Shown: positions 49,185-60,658 of the stretch, one piece after another | How positions within the stretch are numbered: the stretch's first letter is position 1 | Layout: every line of letters begins with the position of its first letter | Source of the DNA: Gorsachius magnificus | Lineage: Eukaryota; Chordata; Aves; Pelecaniformes; Ardeidae | Assembly (NCBI GenBank): GCA_034008185.1 | Contig: CM067081.1 | Span: 6,323,821 to 6,387,820 of the forward strand | DNA length: 64,000 bases | Direction: 5' to 3' | The notes under the pieces: generated by a model | Database searches by the model: none | Seen by the model: only the letters and a program-made list of their open reading frames with translations | What the model was told of the DNA's origin: nothing | Position numbers and translations under genes: made by a program

Positions 49185-49560
49185 GTGCACCAAGGGCTGG
49201 CAGGGCATGGATCTTACCATCCAGGGCCCATCCCAGCCCCTAGCAAGTGAGTAGGGCAGATTTTCAGACGCTTCCAGTCCAAACAGGAGTCCAGGCAAAT
49301 TCATGTTGATGAGGAAGGTCCAGGATCAGGCCATGAAGTCAATCCACAGGTCAGAGTCCAGATTAGCTGGTTGCATAGCCAGGTATGGACACGGCTGTGA
49401 GGGATCTGGACACAAGCATACCTACAACACACTTCTGGAAAGGACTGGCAGAGATAATATGGGGCTTCTGGGACCGTGGGCAAGGTGTGTGGGTGGAGGC
49501 CCCCAGTGAAGCCAATCAGGGCCAGTAAGGGCTATTAGTACTCACTGGTGGGCATAATCT
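49185..49560. other. GC-richer block, unclassified
   Basis: This block is clearly richer in G and C than its flanks and is full of short CCAG, GGTCC and GGTCAG-like words, like a decayed repeat or LTR piece. I could not place it in CR1 or in the LTR families seen here. A 68-codon open frame (49303-49509) is not convincing. Confidence 0.35.
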
Positions 49561-49736
49561 GGGTGATGAATCCTTTACCTGTATATTCATCTTGACTACT
49601 TCCTTACCGATTTCTCTGAATGATGGAATTCTTCAAATGACATATCTTCTGAAAGTACGCAGCATTCATAGTGAGGAGGAAATCCTTTAACAGAAGCACT
49701 GAGCCTTTAGCACTAACACATCTGGGCCCAGTGTAC

Positions 49737-50076
49737 TGGGCTTGTTTAACCTGGAGAAGACAGGGTTAGAGGGAACCTAATAGCAACCCTCCACTACCAA
49801 AGAGAAGGTTGCTGAAAAAGCATAAACCAGGCTCTACACTAAGTTGCAGGAGAAGAGAAATAATAGTACTAAATTAAAACAGGGAGGTTCTAGTGGGGTA
49901 CTATATATATATTTACTATAAAGATAATTAAGCACTGGAATGGTTGCCTAGAGAAGTTGTGTGATCTCCATCCTTGGATATTTTCAAGTTCCAACTAAAC
50001 AAAGATTTGAGCTTCCTGGCCTAGCCAACTAGAGACTTCCTGAGGTGCCTTCAAATCTGAGTGATTCCATGATCCT
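49737..50076 (+). mobile_element. Old CR1 3'-end fragment
   Basis: A strongly decayed plus-strand CR1 tail: ..GGGCTTGTTTAACCTGGAGAAG.. (the LFSLEK region), ..AATTAAGCACTGGAATGGTTGCC.., ..AGAAGTTGTGTGATCTCCATCC.. and a degraded ATTCCATGATCCTA end. There is no open frame. Same old class as the 31.5- and 57.4-kb pieces. Confidence 0.75.
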
Positions 50077-50577
50077 ACACCATTCACATGGATAAATGCT
50101 ACTGCTTCTCTTTTCTAACTGTATAAAATTCACCACTCTGAAACAGAGTAACTTCACATTTCTTTGCTCCTTGATCCTTATACATAAACTCATACTCTTT
50201 AGATACCATGTCTGCTCCGTATTAAATACAGGATAGTTGAAGGAAAAGAAAAGAATGTGTACAGGGATTCAGGAGAAAGTGGGAACTACTAGTAGGAGGA
50301 CAACTGTGTTTAATTTTTTTTTTTTGTCGTTTTTTTTTTTGTTTCCCTAGCAAACAAGTAAAGAAAATTAGGGTTTATGAAGAAACCAACAGGAAATTCC
50401 TCTAGAATCAGACTTTACTCAGTAGTAAGGCTCTGTTCCTAGTAAGGTAATGGTATTGTTTAACAGAGCTTAACCAGAACTGAAACCCCAAACCATCATT
50501 AGTGAAATACTTTGGAGTGTTTCCATTTCATTGTATGTGAAGTACCACTACCTGTGATGTCATGAACATGGAATGCT
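50077..50577. other. Spacer with T tracts
   Basis: About 500 bases between an old and a young CR1. T runs lie at 50314-50325 and 50330-50340. No gene. Confidence 0.5.
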
Positions 50578-51872
50578 GACAACATTCAGGGGATCAGGCC
50601 CAGTCAGCATGGGTTCACGAAAGGCAGGTCTTGCCTAACCAACCTGATTTCCTTCTATGACCAGGTGACCCGCCTGGTAGATGAGGGAAAGGCTGTGGAT
50701 GTTGTCTACCTGGACCTCAGCAAAGCCTTTGACACAGTCTTCCATAGCATTCTGCTGGAGAAGCTGGCAGTTCATGGCCTAGATGGATGTACTCTTCACT
50801 GGGTTAAAAACTGGCTGGGTGGCCGAGCCCAGAGAGTCGTGGTGAATGGAGCTAAATCCAGTTGGCGGCCGGTCACAAGCGGTGTCCCCCAGGGCTCAGT
50901 TCTAGGGCCGGTCTTGTTTAATATCTTTATCAATGACCTGGATGAGGGGATTGAGTGTGCCCTCAGTAACTTTGCAGATGACACCAAACTGGGTGGTAGT
51001 GTTGATCTGCTGGAGGGGAGGAGGGCTCTGCAGAGGGACCTGGACAGACTGGATCGATGGGCCGAGGCCAATTGTATGAGGTTCAACAAGGCCAAGTGCC
51101 GGGTCCTGCACTTTGGTCACAACAACCCCATGCAGCGCTACAGGCTTGGGGAAGAGTGGCTGGAAAGCTGCCTGGTGGAAAAAGACCTGGGGGTGCTGGT
51201 TGACAGCCGGCTGAACATGAGCCAGCAGTGTGCCCAGGTGGCCAAGAAGGCCAATGGCATCCTGGCTTGTATCAGGAATAGTGTGGCCAGCAGGAGTAGG
51301 GAAGTGATCGTGCCCCTGTACTCGGTGCTGGTGAGGCCGCACCTCGAATACTGTGTTCAGTTTTGGGCCTCTCCCTACAAGATAGATGTGGCATTGCTGG
51401 AACATGTCCAGAGGAGAGCAACCAAGCTGGTGAGGGGTCTGGAACACAAGCCATACGAGGAGCGGTTGAGGGAACTGGGGTTGTTTAGTCTGGAGAAGAG
51501 GAGGCTGAGGGGAGACCTGATCGCCCTCTACAACTACCTGAAAGGAGGCTGTAGTGAGGTGGGGGTCGGCCTCTTCTCCCTGGTAACAGATGATAGGACG
51601 AGGGGGAATGGCTTGAAGCTGCACCAGGGCAGGTTTAGGCTAGACATTAGGAAAAACTTCTTCACCGAGAGGGTTGTCAGGCTCTGGAATTGGCTGCCCA
51701 GGGAGGTGGTGGAGTCCTCATCCCTGGAGGTATTTAAAAGAAGGATAGATGAGGTGCTTAGGGACATGGTTTAGTGGTGGGATGGCAGGGTTAGGTTAAT
51801 GGTTGGACTCGATGATCTTAAAGGTCTTTTCCAACTGAGGTGATTCTATGATTCTATGATTCTATGATTCTC
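50578..51872 (+). mobile_element. CR1 LINE, 5'-truncated, long open RT frame
   Basis: A young-looking CR1: the 5' break is in RT before motif A, followed by the ORF2 end, about 75 bases of 3' UTR and at least three clean ATTCTATG repeats at 51843-51871. The 3' UTR type is shared with the 18.7-, 25.1- and 41.7-kb pieces. Its clean tail and uninterrupted frame make it one of the two most recent CR1 insertions in the window. Confidence 0.95.
50581..51774 (+). pseudogene. CR1 ORF2 reverse transcriptase, N-truncated
   Basis: An uninterrupted frame of 397 codons from the 5' break to the natural stop. Numbering from the in-frame GTG at 50665: motif [12 protein letters not shown] at 15-25 with Asp17, motif [15 protein letters not shown] at 73-86, motif C FADD at 103-106, then the thumb and C-terminal tail ending [11 protein letters not shown]. 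Upstream of the GTG the frame continues with [15 protein letters not shown]. It reverse-transcribes CR1 RNA at the nicked target in intact elements. Endonuclease, linker and the first RT motifs are missing, and there is no true start codon or promoter, so it is a dead fragment despite intact catalytic aspartates. Confidence 0.92.
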
Positions 51873-53636
51873 TCAAAAAACTTGTAAATTGCCCATTTTG
51901 CTGCTACCTACAGAGCAGACAAGTTCCAGGAAGAACAAAATGATCCCTTCTACAATATATATTCTCTTGGCCATTATACAGCCTGTTTATTAATTATGAT
52001 GCATTTAAACTAGGACTAAAAGAAGTATCCAATGTAAATCATCATATGCTGCACAATTCTGGTTTGTGAATGGAGTGATTAGGTGGAAGGGAGATGCTGT
52101 GAATACAGGTAGGAAAATTTGTCTTTGTCTTCTGGATTTCTTTCCAGTTATTATTCTATAATCTAGGCTGTAAAATCTTTGCTGTAAAGGCAAAATCACA
52201 TACCAAGTCCAAATATTTCTCTTCCCTCCTCTTATTTCTCTCTGTCCCTCACAATCTATTAATCTGTTAAGGTTTATTTACATTGCAAATCATTTAGAGA
52301 GTGAAAACAGCAAGGAGAATGAGCTATCCTTGCCTGGAGGGCTTGACAATGTTCCTATGACTGATGCATGAGCAGGCAGGAGGCTTCTGAAGAGTGGATG
52401 GCATATCAAAGATTTCTTTTCTCTGCCGTAAGATAGCACTCATTATCAAAAGAGACATGAAACGAGGACCGCTTCCCATTTGTGCTGTTAGGCAGATGAA
52501 TCCAACCAGTTATCCTACTCATTCTTCAAGATTAAAGGAAAATATAATAATACAAAAAGATGATAGCATGTATTCTTTCATGAAGGACCAGTTATGGGCG
52601 TATAGTACATTTTACAAAGACTTTTAAAGATGGCTGTTTGTTTAGGTCACTGTAAAATTTCCCAAGATTAAGAAATGGTAAAGTAACATATGCAAGAACT
52701 CAGCAATAACTTTGTGTTAGAACTATGCCTGAATATCTTCAAAATCCACATTTGATAAATCAATGTTTTACAACCGAAGTTGTCATTGAGGAGGTGATGT
52801 GTGATAATATGTTATTACTTTGCAGTCTTTCCATAAAATAATAGGACCTTGTATTTTGAAAAGCGCTAGTGACAAGCAGACTTGAGTTTTATATTATCAT
52901 AGCCCACAATTCCATGAGTTCCCATGGAAATACGGTAATGGATTTTGTGCCATTTTGTGCCATGTACTTTAGAAAAAATAATAGTTTTTTCTAACTTCTG
53001 CTACACTTGATGCCATGATTTCTGAAGGATGCATCACTATACAATGATACAGTCTGAAGTCCAGGAGACACCGTTCCCTTCTTCTCCTGATATACATCAC
53101 TTTCTTGAGTTTCATTTGACAGTTTACAGATTAACATACAGTTCTTATGGCATGTTTAACTGGTTTTTTTTTAAAAGTGCAAAATCAGGCTATTTACATA
53201 CTTAAGCATAAAATTATGCTTTATTTCTAATTAATCAGCTAAGTGATGAAAACAGGAATTTTTCTAGTTCACTCACTAAGCTCACCAAGGCTTTGCCATG
53301 CCATGGCTACTGTTTGTGCTATGCCTACCAAATCTGGGAATTTCAGGTAGTCCCACTGAATTATGGAACAGAACTAGATCTTACTTAGCTTCTAACATCA
53401 GTCAAGACTGTTTTGGTAAAAGAAATGCAACTGTACACAGAGCTCTACAAAAAATTTTCTTCTTTAAAATAATTTATAAAATTCCCCCAGACTGTTTCTT
53501 ATCCAGAACTGGGATATACTGTTCTTACTTAGTTCTGTTTACCCCCACCTTATTCAGTGTCACTTAACACAGTAATGCTTGGTAAGGCGGCAATTGCTGC
53601 GTGTGTCTATTTGAATTCCACAGATGTCAAATCGTT

Positions 53637-53673
53637 TGGGTTTTTTGTTTGGGTTTTTTGGTTTTTTTTTTTG
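53637..53673 (+). repeat. GGGTTTTTTG low-complexity patch
   Basis: GGGTTTTTTGTTT, GGGTTTTTTGG and a T12 run follow each other; simple sequence. Confidence 0.65.
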
Positions 53674-56618
53674 GCTAGTCAAAACAGTGTGACCTTACTG
53701 GAACTTCTAGAATTTGTCTAGGTATTTTCATTAAAAGCATCTAATATGTTGTAATCATTACTGCTCATCTGACTAAGTGAGAATGTTAAAAGAAAACAGG
53801 CAAATTTTATTCTTTTTATTGTCTTTGGTTTGGTATATTTACACACCAGGAAAAATTTATTTCAATTTATTTTATTAACAACTGGGTATTAATCAATAAT
53901 TTCTAGGGAGGTTGGGCATGTTCTTGGATTATTTCTTTCTTATTTAAACCTCTAACCCCTGGAAACCCTTGAAGTCTGGTGTAAAATCACCTTTTATTGC
54001 TTTTATGGTCCAAGTATAATGCACATAGCAAAACCATCACCCCTGCCTTTTATATACATACAATACACTTCACTGGGACATAGCACTGAATTTTGGCCAA
54101 TACTGTATTTGGAATTCATACAAATTTATTTTTATTGAAAGAACTGGCCTAGTCTGTTCACTTCAGTGTCAGCAGGATATTTCTTATTGATTTAAACAAA
54201 AGGTGAATTAAATCAGTGGTGACTGCTCCACCCCAAAAAAGCAATGCAGTGTTGTCTTTTTTTTTTCCCAAGGACCAAAAAACTATGGTACGTTTTAGAC
54301 TCTACATATCAAATATAAAATATGAAGCACAGTCTATTGGTCAGTTTGATATCTTCTGTTTTCTGATCAAAAATATACAATTCTAAATTTTGAAAAAAAA
54401 TATTTACAATTAGAGAAAATATATTGAAGATATGTTATTGGACTTGTGAAAAAACATAATGAAACATAAAAGAATATTACATGCAGCATATGTACTCGCC
54501 AGCAGGCACACAGTCTTCTGTCAAACTCTCCAAATACATTTTATGTAGGTGGCAATACAATGGAGCAGGCTTAATGAAAAGGAACTTTCTTTGAGAAGCA
54601 GGAGGTGGAAGCTCTTATCTAATTCATTGAACAAAACGAAGACTTTTTTCCAAATCAGATATCTAAAATCTGATGTGACAGGTAAAGTTCTCCTGAACAT
54701 GTTTTAAAAATAGCACCCATTTTCTTTGTCTGACAGCAAAATTTCTATGGATTTATTAGGCACGTGTTATTAAAACTGATGGTATTTCTTTTTTATTATT
54801 TTGAATTAATCTCTCAAGGAAATGGCTTTCTGGAGGTTTCATGAAATACGTAGCTAGATCCTCCAGCCCAAGGGGTGATTTTTAAGTCAAATAGTTGAAG
54901 GCCTAATGGAGAAAATTTGTTCAGCAACTAAAAGGAGCTTTTCTGGCACTGTTTTGTTGTGTTTGGTTGGTTGGGTTTTACTTCATAGTGTTTTCTAGCA
55001 GGCAGAATTCAGATGACTACAATTGAATTTCCCAGTTATGAGGTAGCTTCTAACCTACCACACCCCTTTTCTCCAATTTTATAATAGCTATAGTAACATT
55101 TATCTTCCTTTTCAGCTATTTTGAAGTCTAAGGATTCTGATAAATGGTACTGTATAGAAAGCAAATATTATCACAGACTAAACTCCTGGGTAAGAAGACA
55201 ACGTGGTGAATATTTGCAAATATTTTATGTACCTGGTTGCTCTCTTTCAAGAAGAATTAATGGTATAAAGTTATGAATTAGCTAATGTATCCTCAGGGAG
55301 AGAAAGTTTGAGAGCACAGATAGTGCCTGACAAATTTCAATGGTACAGCTGTATCTGCTTTGTGGATAGGTACGATTTTATTGCGCTAGAAGCACTGATG
55401 TTCTAGATCTATGCCAGTGTATTCCCTCTTTGGCACTGTTTAGCATTCAGTTTTGCTTCACTCTGCTTTGCAGGTAAAATTTCTTGCACATATAGCCCAC
55501 CACAAACCACTCTCACATCAACAGAATTGCTTGATCCAGAATTTTTCTTGAGCTTATTTGGAAAATACCCAGTCAAAATCTGTCATTAATAAAACATTGC
55601 AAACATTTAATTAGATCCTGTCTTCCTCTATCGTTGAAAAGCGACATTTACAGATGGCCTGCACTTCCTTTTAAACTGCTGTACTCAGTTTTTCTTATGG
55701 ACACTTGCTTGGTAGCTTCCCGCTTATTGTCTATAGAAGTCTTTATGTTTTCCCATTCAATAGCTTGGAGATTCTGGTGCAATTTATCTGTCTGTACAGG
55801 TAGGTATCTAACAGGCCACGAATATTTGCAAAGCTTCTATGAGCACCAACCTGAGCTTCTCCTGGCATTTCCCACACAGCAGTAAATATAGCTTAATTTG
55901 TAACATGCTCTGGAACCATCTAAAAAAAAAAAAAAAGACATAAATGCAATTCCAGATGAGTAAGAATAGTAACAGAGTTTTCTGTACTCCAGCAGTTCTC
56001 AATAGGGGATTCCCTGGCTCTTGTGCCTTTGTGTGTAGCTATTCAGAGGTTGCTCTAAATTAAATCATAAGATGCCATAAGAAACCTAAGGCCAAATATT
56101 CAGAAGTTTTACACTTCTGTTATGTTTGAAGAAAATGGGAAAGAGAGACATCAGCTCTCTCAACTGACCTCATTTTTATCTCAGAAAGTGAGCCATACTT
56201 TTGGAAACCTGACCTTAAATAATACCTCAATTTGAGGTCCCCCAATAAAACACTATTAAAACCATTGTTATAGGAAAACTTGATAGGAAGCATGTGTTGG
56301 TCATTTCCAAAAGTACACTGCTTAAACTGTCAAGACTCTTCTCTGCCACATTTTTAGGCTACATTTCTTGCCTTTTCTGACAATATTATGATGAAATTAT
56401 ACCGATATCAAAGTCTTATGATAGATCTAGTCTATTTTTGGATCCTGCTCGTGGAAACGAAATACGGAATCTTCATGGAAGAGGATAATGCACAATATAT
56501 TTAATTAAATTTATAAACTCTCAGTGAAACAATATTGGGTGGTCTGTCAACAGACCTGAACAGGAATGTGTGGTACACTCAACATACAGACAGTAGTATT
56601 AACTTTTGCTGTGTGAAT

Positions 56619-56649
56619 TAACAGCAATAGCAAAATAACAGCAATAGCA
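56619..56649 (+). repeat. 14-base direct repeat, period 17
   Basis: TAACAGCAATAGCA occurs at 56619-56632 and 56636-56649 without change, separated by three bases. Confidence 0.8.
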
Positions 56650-57422
56650 TAGAACTTTTACTGCTTTGCAATAAAGAGAAGAGGGAACCTTTTATTGTGG
56701 AAATTTCATATCTCATAAGCATTATGCTTCAGCTTCTTCATCAACAATTCTGTGGCAGGGAGCTAAAAGGAAATGCCAGGAAGGAGGCAGGTACCTCAAG
56801 CATACTGTGTATAGACAAAATGATGATGGTATTCCTTATGAAAAGCTAATTTGTGGAATGTTGTTTTGCAATGCAGCATTAATTATAAAAATATCAACAC
56901 AAATCTCAGAACCTGTAGGTAACAACAGGAAAAAGGAAAAAAAAAAAGCTACCAACCCCCCCGAATTTTTCTGGTTCAAGTGTGTTTTCATCTGCTGTAC
57001 TTGATCAAAGCAACCTCACCCACACAGTGTAATTAACAGAGGATGGGAGGAGACGGTCGAGTGAATCGATCTCACTTGATTGTCAGCACATTGGAGAGTC
57101 CATGTGAGTGGTCAATATGAGACTGGGCCAGAAACGAGAAGGAGTGTTAACTACATTTTTAGATATCAAGCTAAACTTGCAAAATTAGTTGTTAAAGACT
57201 AAAGGCAGCTTTTCAAGCACGATTCATGATTCTCTATTATACAGAGAAGTTTAATTTTCAGATCCTGCTATTAGTTTCATGGTTTTCTGTTGGGTTTTTT
57301 TGGGAGAACAATGTTATCTTCCACATGAGATTTCAAAAGTAGCATTAAATATCTGATTTTAAAATAATTCTGGATGAAATGTCAAAATCCATATTATAGA
57401 TATGTTTGTAGAGTAGTACACA

Positions 57423-57528
57423 ATGCTGGGCAAACTGCTCTAGCTGACACTGCTTTGAGCAGCAGGGTTGGACTAAATGATCTCCAGCAGTCCCCTCCAA
57501 CCTCAACTATTCTGTGATTCTATGATTT
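57423..57528 (+). mobile_element. Old CR1 3' tail
   Basis: The last ~105 bases of an older CR1: ..GGGTTGGACTAAATGATCTCC.., ..CCCCTCCAACCTCAAC.. and ATTCTGTGATTCTATGATT. No coding sequence is left. Confidence 0.82.
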
Positions 57529-60500
57529 AACTGTTTTGGTTTGATGACAGACTCTAAAATGTGAATTTTATAATGACAAACACGAACTTTACAATTATTT
57601 CAGCCATATTAGTTCAGAAATCTTCCTAAATACATGCGAATATGAGATTTTCATATCTCCAGGATTTTCATATAGATATAGAAGTTATATAGAATATTAT
57701 GTCATTCTCAAGATTCAGTAATGGTGTGAGAGTTGAAGACAAACATATGAATGCCATTTACTCACAATTCAATTCATCAAGACCATCACAGCTATATTAA
57801 AAAGTATTTATTTGGATCTGTTGAACACAGAATATATTGACTTATTTTACATATAGTGTTGTAGCTAATCTGAAGGCGGAAAAGGAACATATCTTGCCCT
57901 TATCTTTTTATTTCCGTGCTTTAAAGATTGTGAAAGTGGGTGAAAGTTACTTTTGTTTGCAAAAAGTACCACCGTTGGGACTTTCAAAAAAGGAAGGGTG
58001 ATAGATCCAACAGTAAGGTTTTTCATAGTCAATACACATTCACAGCTTGATTTTCTTCCTATTCTTTTTGTGTGTCTAAATGTGAATTTAAAAGACTGAT
58101 TAAATATCCATTTTTTCAACTGAAGAAACTTCTTAATATAATATTATTGTGGAGCAGTTGTCAGAGATTGGTATGACGAGGGGGTAAGAGTGGAAAGAAC
58201 AGCATTCCACAACTATAAAATGTCCTTGAGTGCTTTTATCAGGCATTGCCCATGTTTTCATCTATTTAGGTTCCACTTTGATAGCTCATAATCCTGTAAA
58301 GGCACTCTACCTTGAAAAAATGTTGTCTGAAAACCTGCACAAAACCAGACATACAATAAAGAGGAGGGAGGAAACAGCAGAAGAGGGTTACTGAGAGAAG
58401 TGGAGCAACCTATAAGGAGTTAGCAGTAGAAAAGATGCTGTGGGAGCTGGGGGTAGGGTTTACAATTTTCCATTGGCTGTAGCTCATGCTTCTGCTACCT
58501 CTCATTTTTGTTTTGTTTTTAAAGATGACCTGTAGGTTATATGCATGGAAATATAGTATCTATAGTAACATTCCACAGAGACTCACTAACCACACACACA
58601 GATTCTGCATCATGATTATGGAGCTAGCTACAACCATCTGTTTCAGGTTCCTTCAAAACTGAAAAAAGAAAAAAAGATGAACAGAAAAGGGTATGTTGAG
58701 AAAAGGTAGGAGAGTCACAAACATCATCTGTGGCAGTTCCTACTTTGCAAAAATACATGCTGGTTGATTAGAGGTTTCTATATAGTATGGGATGGTAATC
58801 AGTTATTAATATGGTTAAAATTTCAAAACAAAAATCACATTAAAATGGATTGTTTAGACTAGACACTACATACTTTTGATGTTTAATCCCTGTAATGGCA
58901 CTTACCTTCCGTGAGATCCTAAGTTGTTCCTTAATTTATCCCTAATTGCCAGAAAGTGAAGACTGACATCTCTTCAAAAGAGCAGAGTAAGGCTGATGCA
59001 GGTTGGCCACTGCAGTTTGTGCAATCATCCCATCAGAACTGGCTCAGCTGAGCTGAGCAAACCCATCCAAGGGATCTGCCTTCAAGAGCTAAGGCAGCAA
59101 TTGGGCAAACCATCGCTTCCTGCTCCAGGTAGGCCCTTGCCACCTGTTAACTTCTAAATTTCCACTGGAGGTGCATCCAGTCACTCCAGAAAGCAAAAAA
59201 CAGAAGATCTTGGCCAAGGACAGAAGATAAAATGAGTTAGCTTTGACTAAAAGAAGAACTGATTCAAGTTTATCATGGCTTTACCTTTCTCACAATACTA
59301 TTGAATGGAAAGGTTTCCAGGCTCTTCAAAGGAAAAGGAAGAACAAACAGAAAAAGAAAACCAAGCTGTGAAGAGGGGAGTGAAAGCCAACCAGGCAAGA
59401 AAAGGAGTAAGCTGCAAACAGAGCTCTCTCAGGGATAGGCAACTGAGAAAACCGAAGCAGGGTGAGAAGAAGGAGAGCAGTTGTGTAACAGACTCTGCTG
59501 TCCATCTCTGAGTACAGGAAATATTTCCATGGTGCACAGAGATGGTCCCAGACAGGAAGCATGCACCTACCTTTGGGAGAACATGTGTGTCAGGAGAAAA
59601 AATACCACTCCAATGTTAAGTGTTTCATTTTTGCACTTGTTGAACTTCTATTTGTGCAAGGCTAAACAGACACCCTGGTGATCCTAATGCTGGCTGGCAT
59701 TGTCTGAATCCCAAATACATAGCAAGGATTTGTTCTGAGTAGTTTTAGACATTAAGATATTGGCACTTCTTAAAAAGCTTATATTTCACCTGAGAAAACT
59801 GAGAGGAAAAAAACCCAAATCAACCAACCAAAAAAAAAACCCAAATGAAAAAAAAAAAAAGACAAAGCTATCTAGTCCCTGTACAGAGGGATCTAGCCTG
59901 GTGCCTTCACATTTTTTCCCCTGCACTGCCTACCAGAGAATAATCAGTCCATGTTGGCCCAGCACAGCTCAGCATGGTGTTTTGCAGAATGAGGGGCTGA
60001 GATCTGGAAGAAGCGTAGTCCTGGCTGGCTCTGGCTCTGCCCAAGGGAGGGCTTTTTTCCTGCAGTTCTGGGCTGTTAGCAAGGGACAGGGAGGGATGCT
60101 GCTACATGGTTTTTGGAAAGGACTACATCACATCTCCCCATAGGCTCCCTGTGAAGCCCTACTCTCTGGCAAAGGAGCACTACACATCTCTGTAAACTTG
60201 CAGCGCTTTGAGGGTATCACATTTGTTGAGAAGGGGCCAAAGGAATACCCTAGTCGCTGCCAGTTTGGATTCTCTCTCCTGTGCCAGGAACAACCCCTTT
60301 TCCATTGTATTTCCCAAAGAAAGGGGGACAAAATCATGCCTGTTCCTGCCTTTATAGTTTCATCATTCATTTATGACTCTGTTGGTGTAGATGCCCTGCT
60401 GCTCTGGCCAGCAGGTTTGTTCACACACACCTGAGATGGAGCAAGAAATGACAACACAGGGCACCTGCCCACTGGACTCCAGGGTCGAGCGCTGTCCTCC

Positions 60501-60658
60501 TGTCGTCGCTCCAGGATGGTCTTGCACCACCCTCACACCCATTCCATCAAAAGTGATTAGATCATCTAAAAAATTGAACTGAAATTTTCTTTGAATCACA
60601 GATTATTTACCAGGTTTAGTACAAAGAAGTACTGGTCTTACACCCAGAAAGTAGATAT
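57529..60658. other. Unique DNA, GC-richer from 59.9 kb
   Basis: No supported gene. A tracts lie near 59830-59862. From about 59,930 to 60,540 the base composition is richer in G and C, without a matching repeat family; 127- and 80-codon open frames there have no domain. This could be an old unclassified repeat or conserved DNA. Confidence 0.4.

Larger units (their letters stand above)
51873..57422. other. Unique AT-rich DNA; possible conserved parts
   Basis: No recognised gene or transposon. It includes a G/T-rich low-complexity patch at 53637-53673, an A15 tract at 55922-55936 and a 14-base direct repeat at 56619-56649. The segments 52290-52520 and 57000-57140 are even in composition and free of simple repeats, a texture often seen in conserved non-coding DNA. 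Confidence 0.45.

Noticed and set aside
50902..51624. 240-codon minus-strand open frame
   Set aside because: It is the antisense shadow of the CR1 reverse transcriptase frame on the plus strand; GC-rich coding sequence often leaves long antisense frames.
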